Of a DNA stretch of 64,000 bases, positions 46,438-55,623 are shown piece by piece. Position 1 is the stretch's first letter; each line of letters begins with the position of its first letter. Source of the stretch: Rhodothermaceae bacterium (lineage in GTDB: Bacteria; Bacteroidota; Rhodothermia; Rhodothermales; Bin80); assembly GCA_009838195.1 (NCBI GenBank), contig VXSC01000031.1:30483-94482 (forward strand), read 5' to 3'. Under the pieces are notes generated by a model. The model saw nothing but the letters and a program-made list of their open reading frames with translations. It made no database searches and had not been told where the DNA came from. A program made the position numbers and the translations under genes.

Positions 46438-47337
46438 ATGAAGATCCCGCTTGCATGGTCTCTCCACTTAAATCGTTTTGTGTCTCCGCAAGAAGTGGAA
46501 AGGGGTTTGAAATGTAGATGTATCTGCCTTGATTGTACCCAAAAGGTTATTTGCAAACAGGGGGAGAAGAAAGTCTGGCATTTTGCGCATCAATCAAATT
46601 CTGACTGCCGTGGAGAGGGCATGATCCATCGGTTAGCCAAAGATGTATTAGAGCAATCTGTAGGCAAAAGAATACTTCGATTGGGGCTTAGGGAAATTGA
46701 TTTTGGTACAATTTGCAAGATTGATCTTGAAGTACCGATGCCCAAAGCGGATAAACGTATAGATGCGGGAGTCACACTGCTACTCCCCAATGGGGAGACG
46801 CAGAAAGTCGTGCTTGAAGTCTGCGTTTCCAATCCTAAGAGCAAAGCCTACATTCGAGACATGTCTACAGCATACAAAAGAACGCCGATTTTAGAGTTAA
46901 TTGTAGATCCATCTCTTTTTTTTGGGGCAGCATCCGCGCAGCAAGCAATGCAGAAATTACTATTAGAAAACGAAAATAATTCTTGTCCTAGGAAGTGGTT
47001 ATATAGATGGAAATATCATTTATCAAATCGAGTATGTCGAAAATGTGGAAAGGAAAAACAAGCAAAAGACAAGACGTGCTGGGATTGTGTCCCCCGCAGA
47101 TTTAAATGTCAAAAATGTAATGGCCGCAAAAGGCCCGGACATAAGTACTGTTTGGAATGTTCACCCACACATATTGAATGCGATTGTGGGCGAATAATCC
47201 ACCATGAACACGGTTGTTTACCATGTGGCATCCCTGGGGATTACGTTTGTGAATGTGGTAATGAAAAAGGCAAAGATTATGAGTCTTGTTACAACTGCGC
47301 GAGTTTTGGCTATGGAGACTATGAGGCACAATACTAA
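46438..47337 (+). CDS. CoiA-like nuclease-fold protein with C-terminal zinc ribbons
   Basis: The 299-residue protein starts with a CxxC zinc-binding region (C26-C33) and VWHFAH (47-51), a hallmark of CoiA-like competence nucleases. A PD-(D/E)XK-type core follows, with GEGMIHRLAK (E60, H64), RIDAGV (D109) and VVLEVCVS (E127). The C-terminal half, beyond residue about 195, holds four CxxC...CxxC modules: CRKCGKEKQAKDKTCWDC, CQKCNGRKRPGHKYCLEC, CDCGRIIHHEHGCLPC and CECGNEKGKDYESCYNC. It probably acts on nucleic acid. The typical competence genes are absent, and it lies alone between transporter and GMC genes in an AT-rich patch, suggesting an acquired accessory gene. Confidence 0.7.
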   Translation: MKIPLAWSLHLNRFVSPQEVERGLKCRCICLDCTQKVICKQGEKKVWHFAHQSNSDCRGEGMIHRLAKDVLEQSVGKRILRLGLREIDFGTICKIDLEVPMPKADKRIDAGVTLLLPNGETQKVVLEVCVSNPKSKAYIRDMSTAYKRTPILELIVDPSLFFGAASAQQAMQKLLLENENNSCPRKWLYRWKYHLSNRVCRKCGKEKQAKDKTCWDCVPRRFKCQKCNGRKRPGHKYCLECSPTHIECDCGRIIHHEHGCLPCGIPGDYVCECGNEKGKDYESCYNCASFGYGDYEAQY

Positions 47338-47596
47338 AGCATCCACAAACCCCATATATGCACTTAGAAACGATTCATTCTTATTCCCCACTCTGCAAAC
47401 ATTCGGGCAAAATTAGGACATTACAGCCGTGCGCTACTGAAGAATTGATCTTCTCTCGTCTCCATGCCGTTCTATGAAAGAATTCTGAAGCCTTAATCTG
47501 CGACTTCCTTCGCATTCTTCACATCGGGTTACAGTTTACAGGATAAACCCCATATATTTGATCACCAGTAGGAGATAATTTACGAGGGGTCAAGCT

Positions 47597-49063
47597 ATGA
47601 TAGATTTTGACATCATCATTGTCGGAACTGGAATTGGTGGAGGTACGCTAGCTTGGGGACTTCGTGAGAGCGGAGCACGTATTCTGCTGATTGAGCGTGG
47701 GGATTTTCTACCCCAGGAGCCCGAGAATTGGAGCCCTGAAGCCGTCTTCGGTGAACACCGCTACAAACCAGACGAATACTGGGAGACTGCTGATGGGCAG
47801 ATCTTCAAGCCGGGCTTGCATTATTGCATTGGAGGAAACTCGAAAGTTTATGGGGCAGCTCTGCCCAGATTCCGGCAGGAAGATTTCAGGGAGTTAGAAT
47901 ATGAGGAGGGTACGAGCCCCGGCTGGCCAGTCACCTACGACGAACTGGAACCCTACTACTGCCGTGCTGAAAAGCTGTACGGTGTCCATGGAAATACTGG
48001 TGATGATCCTACCGAATCTCCGCGTTCAGAAGACTATCCATACAGCGCGGTACCACATGAACCACAAATCGCTCGCCTTGCTGCTTCCTTCCAGAAACAG
48101 GGGCTAAACCCTTTTCACCTACCCCTTGGTATTGATCTCGGAGGACAATGCCTGCGCTGCCATACATGTGATGGGTTTCCCTGTAGAGTTCATGCAAAAT
48201 CTGACGCCGAGGTATGTGCTGTCCGCCCAGCTATTGACCATCCAAATGTCACCTTATGGACAAATTCAAAGGCCCATCGGGTTGTAGCACGCAATGGCAC
48301 GGTTGATTCATTGGAGGTGTACCACAATGGTGAATTGAAGACTATTCGGGCCCACACCTATGTACTCAGCTGTGGCGCAGTGAATTCTGCAGCACTGCTT
48401 CTCAGATCCGATGGGATTCCAAATTCCTCCGGAATGATCGGACGCAATTACATGGTGCACAATAACAGTGCGTTGATTGCAGTCCGTCCATGGGAACGCA
48501 ATACAACAACCTTTCAGAAAACACTTTCTATCAATGACTGGTATCTCGGGACAGATGAGTGGCCCTGGCCCATGGGTAATCTCCAGATGATTGGCAAAGT
48601 GCAAGCATCTATGCTTAAGTCTGCTCGACCAAATGCACCTCTGCCCGTACTGAAATACTTGGCAAACCGAGGCATCGAATGGTGGGTCATGAGCGAGGAT
48701 CTGCCCGACCCAGGTAATCATGTTTCACTGACCTCCAAAGGCCGTATACGAATTCACTGGAAGCCGAATAACCTGGCTACTCACCGTCAATTACTGAAAC
48801 GGGCACGTCGCATGTTGCGACGGGCCGGATATCCGATCATATTCAGTCAGCAGATGAGAATTGATACCAACTCTCACCAATGCGGCACCCTAAAAATGGG
48901 CAATGACCCTTCTGACAGCGTATTAGACCCCTATTGCCGAATGCATGGACTTACGAACTTGCGGGTTGTAGATGCATCTTTTTTTCCGTCCTCCGGGGCT
49001 ATGAACCCGGCACTCACAATTGCAGCCCAGGCACTTCGGGTTGCCGACCAAATGACCAAATGA
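47597..49063 (+). CDS. GMC-family oxidoreductase (sugar dehydrogenase-like FAD subunit)
   Basis: This 488-residue GMC flavoprotein has IIIVGTGIGGGTLAW (6-20), YCIGGNSKVYGAALPRF, and the cysteine-rich segment CLRCHTCDGFPC. The C-terminal substrate domain carries the active-site residues NSHQCGTLKMG and the FAD-binding SGAMNPALTIAAQ. The cysteine segment is typical of the gluconate-2-dehydrogenase alpha/glucoside dehydrogenase-like group rather than choline dehydrogenases. These usually work with a small gamma subunit and a cytochrome, but neither is seen. The stop overlaps the NTF2-like gene start (ATGA). Confidence 0.85.
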   Translation: MIDFDIIIVGTGIGGGTLAWGLRESGARILLIERGDFLPQEPENWSPEAVFGEHRYKPDEYWETADGQIFKPGLHYCIGGNSKVYGAALPRFRQEDFRELEYEEGTSPGWPVTYDELEPYYCRAEKLYGVHGNTGDDPTESPRSEDYPYSAVPHEPQIARLAASFQKQGLNPFHLPLGIDLGGQCLRCHTCDGFPCRVHAKSDAEVCAVRPAIDHPNVTLWTNSKAHRVVARNGTVDSLEVYHNGELKTIRAHTYVLSCGAVNSAALLLRSDGIPNSSGMIGRNYMVHNNSALIAVRPWERNTTTFQKTLSINDWYLGTDEWPWPMGNLQMIGKVQASMLKSARPNAPLPVLKYLANRGIEWWVMSEDLPDPGNHVSLTSKGRIRIHWKPNNLATHRQLLKRARRMLRRAGYPIIFSQQMRIDTNSHQCGTLKMGNDPSDSVLDPYCRMHGLTNLRVVDASFFPSSGAMNPALTIAAQALRVADQMTK

Positions 49064-49529
49064 CTCCCATGACTCGATATTTCTCCATTCTTCTTCTCTT
49101 TGGCTTGATTACCGTATCAAGCACAAGTGCCCAGCAGTCTGACATTGAAGCAGTACTTGATGATTTCCATCTCGCTGCCTCCGAGGCTGATTATGAACGA
49201 TATTTTGGACACCTCGCGGAAGAAAGTATTTTTCTGGGGACCGATATAACCGAACGATGGACAAAATCTGAATTTCAGGGATATGCTGAGCCTCATTTCA
49301 GTGCCGGGCGTGGGTGGACATATGTTCCACAAGAGCGCCACGTGTATGTAGGCGCTGGCGGTGAGGCCGCATGGTCCTCGTTAACGAGAAGTACGGTGAG
49401 GTTCGTGGAACTGGAGCGCTTGTGTTACAAGACGATTCATGGAGAATCGTTCAATACCATCTAACTGTGCCTGTGCCCAATGATCTTCTGGGCACGGTTG
49501 TGGAGATGATCAGCGCACAATCACAGTGA
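49060..49529 (+). pseudogene. NTF2/SnoaL-like secreted protein gene with a one-base frameshift
   Basis: An ATG at 49060 (or 49069) opens a signal peptide (TRYFSILLLFGLITVSSTSAQ), and the body IEAVLDDFHLAASEADYERYF to AAWSSL fits the SnoaL/DUF4440-like NTF2 fold. After about 49380 the frame loses family character and ends at 49464. In another frame the expected C-terminus continues as EVRGTGALVLQDDSWRIVQYHL and VPNDLLGTVVEMISAQSQ, with a stop at 49527-49529. Insertion of a single A in the TTAACG stretch near 49380-49384 restores one protein. The start overlaps the GMC stop. Confidence 0.75.
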
Positions 49530-49539
49530 CATTTGGCCC

Positions 49540-49573
49540 AGTGCTGATTTGCATCGTTATCATTCTCAGCACT
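49540..49573. terminator. Possible bidirectional hairpin between convergent genes
   Basis: AGTGCTGA and TCAGCACT form an 8-base stem around an 18-base loop. The right arm touches the fbaB stop, and the left arm follows the end of the restored NTF2-like frame. The loop is long and no T-tract is evident, so the role is uncertain. Confidence 0.3.
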
Positions 49574-50628
49574 CAGGCCACGGCCACATCAGGATTTCGG
49601 TAAACATCCTGAATTGCATGTAGAAGCCGGACTCCTTCAGTCAAAGGTTGCTGAAATACTTTGCGACCTGCCAGAAGCCCTCCGCCCCCGCCCCGCTTAT
49701 TGATCACTGCTGCCCGTACCGATTGCAACAGATCATTCTCCCCCTTGGCCCCTCCCGAATGGATTAAGCCTATGCCACCAGCATAGCAGGCCAGAACCTG
49801 ATACCTCGTTAGGTCAATTGGATGGGGTGAGGACAACTCCTTGGGCGTCTGCATATCCACAGGCCCATAATCGGTCCCCAGTGCGTCCGCTCCTCCTGTC
49901 CATAATGGTTGCTTCTGTTTGATCAGATCTGCTTGCACCGTTGCGGCCTGATGGTTTGCTTCAGCCGTGAGGTCCGCCGAATAAATGATATCATCCCCTC
50001 CTTTTTGAAGTGCTGTGGGATGCAAATAGCTGAATAATATCGTGGCCATCCCCAACCCATGTGCTTCCGTAAACAATCCTGATACCAACCGTAACTCTCT
50101 GCGGGCGTTGGGACCACCAAAATACACGGTAGCCGCAACAGCCACACAGCCCATCTCCGCGGCTTCATGGACGCGGCTGAACAGAATATTCTCATAACGT
50201 GCAGGCCATGTGAACTGATTGTCATGATTTAACTTCAGAATGAGTGGCAAATCTCTGGAGGCCGCCCTAGCCACCATCCCAAGTATTCCATAGGTGGTCA
50301 CAAGCCCACTGCTACCCCCATGTTCTGCCAGGTCAACAATTGCCGTCGGATCCAGATATACGGGATTGGAGGCAAAGACCATCCCTGCGGTGTGTGCAAC
50401 CCCGTGATCTACAGGAAGAAGGCTCAAATACCCGGTCCCAGCTAAACGCCCCGCTCCATATAATCTCTCAAGCGCTCTCACCACGCGCGGAGGGCGATCA
50501 GAAATGGCCCCAGCCGTCTCAAAAAAATCAGGTCCAGGAGATCTGATCAGGGAAGCAGGTATGTGCTGACACCGATGCTGAAGTAGATCAGTTGCCTCGC
50601 CCCCAAGAATTGCAGTAATGTCTATCAT
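49573..50628 (-). CDS. fbaB: Class I fructose-bisphosphate aldolase (FbaB/DhnA type)
   Basis: The start at 50628 gives about 351 residues and aligns by eye with E. coli FbaB from MIDITAILGGEATDLLQHRC, close in length to the 350-residue enzyme. Family motifs are LAGTGYLSLLPVDHGV, ADLIKQKQ with the presumed Schiff-base lysine, VINKRGGGGGLLAGRKVFQQ and AIQDVYRN. It reversibly cleaves fructose-1,6-bisphosphate to DHAP and glyceraldehyde-3-phosphate. It reads leftward, converging on the NTF2-like gene. An in-frame ATG 13 codons upstream exists but has no conserved residues. Confidence 0.92.
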   Translation of the reverse strand: MIDITAILGGEATDLLQHRCQHIPASLIRSPGPDFFETAGAISDRPPRVVRALERLYGAGRLAGTGYLSLLPVDHGVAHTAGMVFASNPVYLDPTAIVDLAEHGGSSGLVTTYGILGMVARAASRDLPLILKLNHDNQFTWPARYENILFSRVHEAAEMGCVAVAATVYFGGPNARRELRLVSGLFTEAHGLGMATILFSYLHPTALQKGGDDIIYSADLTAEANHQAATVQADLIKQKQPLWTGGADALGTDYGPVDMQTPKELSSPHPIDLTRYQVLACYAGGIGLIHSGGAKGENDLLQSVRAAVINKRGGGGGLLAGRKVFQQPLTEGVRLLHAIQDVYRNPDVAVA

Positions 50629-50780
50629 CTCGGAGTAATCGTCATCTCTGCAAGCCGTACGGACCAACGCTCGGCCGACTGGTCATATCAGCCCGAATCA
50701 CGGGGACGGTACCCATTCCAGGCATCTGCCAGAAGTAATGGAGCGGCCCAAGCCGATTTTCGAAGCACTCCTGGTTCCCC

Positions 50781-53700
50781 TTACAGTTCGTCCAATTGTT
50801 GAATGATTCCAGCAAGATCACTCTGCAACCGTGCAAGACGCTCATATGCATCTTTTCCAGGACGAAAATCCCCTTGGGATGTAAAGCCAGAAAGATATCT
50901 CAACTGATCAATGAGCATGGGCTGAGGATAGCTGTCCCCGACCGCGGTTACAAGCAGTGCTCGCAGTTGCTTTGCAGTCTTTCTCGCAGCTTTATCCTCA
51001 GTGTCTTTGATAAGTGCATCAATCCTCTGAACTGCGGCAGCAGCATCACCGCGGGCCTTCATGAGCTCCACCCCAAATTCAAACTGTGCCTGGAGATCAC
51101 TCTGTTTGACATTATCCGCAGCTACACGCGGATCAATCAGAAGTACGGCTTCCTGAGTGAAGGTTTCTCCATCCACATTCAGACGCACTTGATAGGTGCC
51201 TGGCGGTACCAGCGGCCCTTGTAGATTCCGAAGACCGGGACCACTTAATCCCGAGTGACGCATATCCCATGTATATCTGTGCATACCCGAAGCACGCTCA
51301 AGCGCAGATGCGGGAGCACGCAGTCTCGGAGGAGCACGCATCCCCTGAACTGCGGCCAGCTCAGGCTGATACTCCTCCGCTTCAATTGTTCGGATGATCT
51401 TTCCTTCAGGGTCCAAAATATCCAATGTTACGTCTCCTATCTGCTCCTCTTTGAAGTAGTAATCAATGACCACACCAGATCGGGGATAGGAGGGTGCAGC
51501 ACTGCCACCGGAACTTGAATTATACCTCACTCGATACGTATCCCGTATTGGAAACAAATAAGCATCTGAATTCACGATGTCCGGAGTGACATGATGCAGA
51601 GCAGTAATATTATCCAGGATCCAAAACCCTCGACCCATGGTTGACAAGACCAAATCCTCACGATGAACCTTCAAATCTGTAATTGGCGTCACGGGTAGGC
51701 TCTGTTGGAATTTTTTCCAAGTTTTGCCATCATCAAATGAGATAAACAAGCCAAACTCGGTTCCTGCATACAGTAGTCCTTTTCTTCCTGGATCCTCTCG
51801 AATGACGCGCGTCGGATAATCATGCGGGATCCCATTTTTCCCGTCCGTTAATCTCGTCCAAGTTGCCCCAAAATCGTCCGTCCGGTAGATATAGGGCTCA
51901 AAATCTCCAAGTAAATACCGATACCCAGCCACATATGCCTTACCCTCGGCGTGGGGGGAGGGATCAATGGTTTGAATCCGCCCTTCGGGTGGCATATCTG
52001 GTGGGGTCACGTTGGTCCATGTCTGTCCACCATTCTGCGTCACATGCACTGGACCATCATTGGCCCCAGTCCAGATGACGTTCCCATTAATCGGAGAGAC
52101 CTCAATCACATAGAGCGCACTGTAGTGTTCTTCTCCAGTGATATCTCTCGTAATTGGGCTACCACTGATTACCTGACGCTCGGACCTGAACGCAGTCAGG
52201 TCATCACTGATCGTCTCCCAAGTGCGCCCCTCATCCGTTGTACGGTGCACAAACTGGGATCCATGGTAAATAACACTGGGGTCGTGGGGGGAGATTTCAA
52301 TCGGAACTACCCGCTGAAAGCGATACGGCAACTCACGCGGATTCACACCATACATGTTGACGCCCCCAACATAATAGGACTGCTGCTGCCCGGTGGCACG
52401 GTTATAGCGTCTGAAGGTGCCTTTACAATTGCTGTAGACGATCATTGGATCCACCGGATGAGGGACCGATGGCCCCGTTTCACATCCTCCGATCGCTTCC
52501 CAGTGTGCGGTAACTCCCCCTGGGCGAAAATCTGGGGGTAAGCTTGGAACGGCAATCGTAGAGTTGTCCTGCTGCCCTGCATATGCCCAATATGGAAACC
52601 GTTCATCCACATCAACCTGATAGAGCTCAGCTGTGGGTTGATTATGCTGCGAGGACCATGTTCTGCCACCATCCCGTGTAACATTTGCCCCGCCATCGTT
52701 CGACTGAACGATGATGAGCGGATCATCGGGATTGATCCACATATCATGATTATCCCCATGTGGAGTCCCGACTCTCGTCCACTCCTGCCCTCCATTCTCT
52801 GAGCGCCAAAGCGCAAGATTGTTAACCCAGACTACATCCGCATCTGTCGGGTCCGCATCTACATTCGTATAATAAAAGGGGCGGGTCATCAGGTAACCTT
52901 CCGTGCTGACTACATGCCAGGTCATCCCCATATCATTGGATCGATAGAGGCCTTCTTCCTCCGGAACCGCTTCAACCAATGCATAGACCCGGCTGGGATC
53001 TGCAGGGCTTACCGCAAAATCAATCTTACCAATCAACCCCTGGGGTAATCCATCCGTACTCCTGGACCAAGTTTTACCTGCGTCACGCGAGACATAAATC
53101 CCGTTTTCAGAGCCATCATCTCCACTGATGATCGTCCAGGGTTTGCGTTCCGCTCTCCATAATGCAGCGTAGATAACATCTGAATTCTCCGGTGCAAGCT
53201 CAAGGTCTACTGCCCCCGTCCGCTCTGAAATAAACAGTACATGCTCCCAGGTTTCCCCGCCATCAATGGACTTAAATACGCCACGCTCTGGATTTGAGCC
53301 AAATGGATTCCCCAACGCCGCCACATAGACAACCTGTGGATTGGTCGGATGGATGACGACCGAACCAATCTGGCCTGCATCCCGAAGCCCAATATGCATC
53401 CACGACTCGCCACCATTCACGGACTTGTACATCCCCCGACCGATGATCACATTGCTGCGAATCCCATCTGATCCCGTTCCCACATAAACAACCTGGGGAT
53501 TACTGTCGGCTACATCAATAGAACCGATTGAACCGGTTTCAAAATATCCATCGGAAATATTTTCCCAACTTGCTCCATAATCTGTCGTCTTCCAGACTCC
53601 TCCCCCCGTTGCCCCCATGTAAAATGTCTCAGGGGTATCTCTATGCCCGGTTACCGTGGTCACTCTCCCTCCACGTGACGGGCCGATATAGCGAAACTCC

Positions 53701-53801
53701 AAATCGTCGAAGAGCTCTGCCGTTTGTGCTTCAGCTGTAGCACTCAAATGTATCCAGCCAAGTCCAAAAAGCAGAATGGCAATGTACCTGTTTATCAACA
53801 T
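50781..53801 (-). CDS. VPS10/sortilin-type beta-propeller secreted protein
   Basis: The ATG at 53801 gives a clear signal peptide (MLINRYIAILLFGLGW to ATAEAQ). The protein of about 1006 residues has BNR/Asp-box-like propeller repeats (for example GVWKTTDYGASW, GVFKSIDGGETW and GIYVSRDAGKTW) through the N-terminal 65%. A beta-sandwich and a C-terminal helical tail follow. This matches the VPS10/sortilin-like glycosyl-hydrolase-annotated family common in Bacteroidota and Rhodothermota. The role is unknown, and the enzymatic annotation is not supported by visible catalytic residues. The gene is 152 bases upstream of fbaB. Confidence 0.85.
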   Translation of the reverse strand: MLINRYIAILLFGLGWIHLSATAEAQTAELFDDLEFRYIGPSRGGRVTTVTGHRDTPETFYMGATGGGVWKTTDYGASWENISDGYFETGSIGSIDVADSNPQVVYVGTGSDGIRSNVIIGRGMYKSVNGGESWMHIGLRDAGQIGSVVIHPTNPQVVYVAALGNPFGSNPERGVFKSIDGGETWEHVLFISERTGAVDLELAPENSDVIYAALWRAERKPWTIISGDDGSENGIYVSRDAGKTWSRSTDGLPQGLIGKIDFAVSPADPSRVYALVEAVPEEEGLYRSNDMGMTWHVVSTEGYLMTRPFYYTNVDADPTDADVVWVNNLALWRSENGGQEWTRVGTPHGDNHDMWINPDDPLIIVQSNDGGANVTRDGGRTWSSQHNQPTAELYQVDVDERFPYWAYAGQQDNSTIAVPSLPPDFRPGGVTAHWEAIGGCETGPSVPHPVDPMIVYSNCKGTFRRYNRATGQQQSYYVGGVNMYGVNPRELPYRFQRVVPIEISPHDPSVIYHGSQFVHRTTDEGRTWETISDDLTAFRSERQVISGSPITRDITGEEHYSALYVIEVSPINGNVIWTGANDGPVHVTQNGGQTWTNVTPPDMPPEGRIQTIDPSPHAEGKAYVAGYRYLLGDFEPYIYRTDDFGATWTRLTDGKNGIPHDYPTRVIREDPGRKGLLYAGTEFGLFISFDDGKTWKKFQQSLPVTPITDLKVHREDLVLSTMGRGFWILDNITALHHVTPDIVNSDAYLFPIRDTYRVRYNSSSGGSAAPSYPRSGVVIDYYFKEEQIGDVTLDILDPEGKIIRTIEAEEYQPELAAVQGMRAPPRLRAPASALERASGMHRYTWDMRHSGLSGPGLRNLQGPLVPPGTYQVRLNVDGETFTQEAVLLIDPRVAADNVKQSDLQAQFEFGVELMKARGDAAAAVQRIDALIKDTEDKAARKTAKQLRALLVTAVGDSYPQPMLIDQLRYLSGFTSQGDFRPGKDAYERLARLQSDLAGIIQQLDEL

Positions 53802-53902
53802 AATTCTATTCCAGTGTGATTCCAGGGTGTAAACTACGCAGTAATTTCGATACCTAAATACTGTGAGATGTGGTTCAGGATCGTAATCACCAGTGGAATC
53901 CA

Positions 53903-55381
53903 TTAAAATTTTCGGCTCCATACACTTGGCCAGCGCTCAACGACGACCTTGGTTTGTGTATAGAATTCCACTCCGTGCTTGCCCTGGGCGTGGAGGGAGC
54001 CAAAGAAGCTGTCTTTCCAGCCACTGAACGGGTAAAAAGGCATTGGAGCAGCAACACCCAGATTAATTCCGAGATTACCGGCATCCACTTCATACCGAAA
54101 TTTTCGAGCTGCAGCACCACTCCTGGTAAACAGGCAGGCCATGTTACCGTACGCCTGTGAGTTGATCAGCTCAATCGTATGATCCAGGTTCGCCGTGTGC
54201 ATCAATCCGAACACGGGTCCAAATATTTCCGTCTTCGCGAGTGTACTACCAGGATCTATGTCATCAATGAGCGTAGGGAACACCCAATTCCCATTGTTAA
54301 ACCCATCTACCGTCCTCCCTCGCCCATCAACCAAAATGCGTGCACCTTCTTTCTCGCTCACCCCCACCATCTCTTCAATCGATGTTTGACTTTCCGGTGT
54401 GATGACCGGTCCCATTTCTGAAGCCTCATCCAGTCCGTACCCGACCTTGCGCATGCGGGCGGCTTCCGCCATTGCCTCCGTAAATACATCCCGTGCGTCC
54501 CCTACAGTTACCGCCAGACTATTTGCCAGACATCGCTGACCGGCACATCCAAACGCTGAGTCGGCCAGAATTTCCGAGGTCAACCCCATTTCGGCATCCT
54601 CTAAAATGACCGCTACGTTTTTAGCCCCTCCCTGGCACTGAACCCGCTTCCCATGTTTTGCAGCTTTTGCATACACATATCGGGCAATCCTAGTTGATCC
54701 TACAAAGCTGATCGCCCGTGTCAAAGGATGCTCAATGAGTGCATCTACCGTTTCTTTTCCACCATGTACCATTTGTACGACCCCCTTGGGTAGCCCTACT
54801 TCGTTCAGTAATCGCATCAACCAAGCACCGGTCTGGGGTACTTTTTCACTCGGCTTCAGGATAAAACAATTACCGGCTGCTATAGCATAGGGTAGAAACC
54901 ACAACGGGATCATGCCAGGAAAATTGAATGGTGTAATCGCAACGACAACACCAAGTGGCTGCCGAATCATGTGCTCATCAATGCCACTGGCAACATCTTC
55001 ATTGTTGTAGCCTTGTATCAGACTTGGCATACCACATGCAACCTCAACATTTTCGACCCCGCGTCGCAGTTCTGCCCGGCTTTCAACGATGGTTTTTCCG
55101 CATTCCTGAGTCATCATGGAAGCAATCTCCTCAAAATGCTGCTCAAGCAGCTGGCGTAGAGCGAAGAGATACTGAACCCGCTCCGTTACCGGGGTGCGTC
55201 GCCATTCTACGAAAGCATCCTGCCCTTTTCGTACCGCCATATCCACTTCCGCAGAAGAGGCCATCGGGATGAGACTGATCGCCTCTCCGGTTGCAGGGTT
55301 GATGCCCTTCAGGATATCATCTGTTTGCGAGGATTCCCATACCCCTCCAATAAAATGCTTTAGTTCAGCTGTGCTACTCAT
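53903..55381 (-). CDS. mmsA: CoA-acylating methylmalonate-semialdehyde dehydrogenase
   Basis: MmsA oxidises methylmalonate or malonate semialdehyde to propionyl- or acetyl-CoA, in valine, beta-alanine or inositol catabolism. The 492-residue enzyme has PFNFPGMIPLWFLP, FVGST, and GQRCLANS with nucleophile C284. The usual ELGGK general-base glutamate is replaced by QCQGGAKN, which is the hallmark of the CoA-acylating MmsA/IolA branch. The start at 55381 is chosen because the core begins there; the frame extends 96 bases further with no conserved residues. No mmsB or iol genes are next to it. Confidence 0.93.
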   Translation of the reverse strand: MSSTAELKHFIGGVWESSQTDDILKGINPATGEAISLIPMASSAEVDMAVRKGQDAFVEWRRTPVTERVQYLFALRQLLEQHFEEIASMMTQECGKTIVESRAELRRGVENVEVACGMPSLIQGYNNEDVASGIDEHMIRQPLGVVVAITPFNFPGMIPLWFLPYAIAAGNCFILKPSEKVPQTGAWLMRLLNEVGLPKGVVQMVHGGKETVDALIEHPLTRAISFVGSTRIARYVYAKAAKHGKRVQCQGGAKNVAVILEDAEMGLTSEILADSAFGCAGQRCLANSLAVTVGDARDVFTEAMAEAARMRKVGYGLDEASEMGPVITPESQTSIEEMVGVSEKEGARILVDGRGRTVDGFNNGNWVFPTLIDDIDPGSTLAKTEIFGPVFGLMHTANLDHTIELINSQAYGNMACLFTRSGAAARKFRYEVDAGNLGINLGVAAPMPFYPFSGWKDSFFGSLHAQGKHGVEFYTQTKVVVERWPSVWSRKF

Positions 55382-55623
55382 TCTTTCTGAGGTGTTTGAA
55401 GTCGAACCGGAAATCCTGATCGTCTTGTTTCGGTGTAATCTGACGGAGGATATATAATTCCTAAAGATAAACATCACCTCTAATTAACCGGGATACGATA
55501 TAGGGGTCAGAATGACGGTTCATATCGTCCGCGCCCTACCACCAGGTGTTCGGGACACGCTAAACTATTCTGAACCTCCGTGCGAAGGGATATGGGCAAT
55601 TGTCTCTTGACTAAGTAAAAGTT

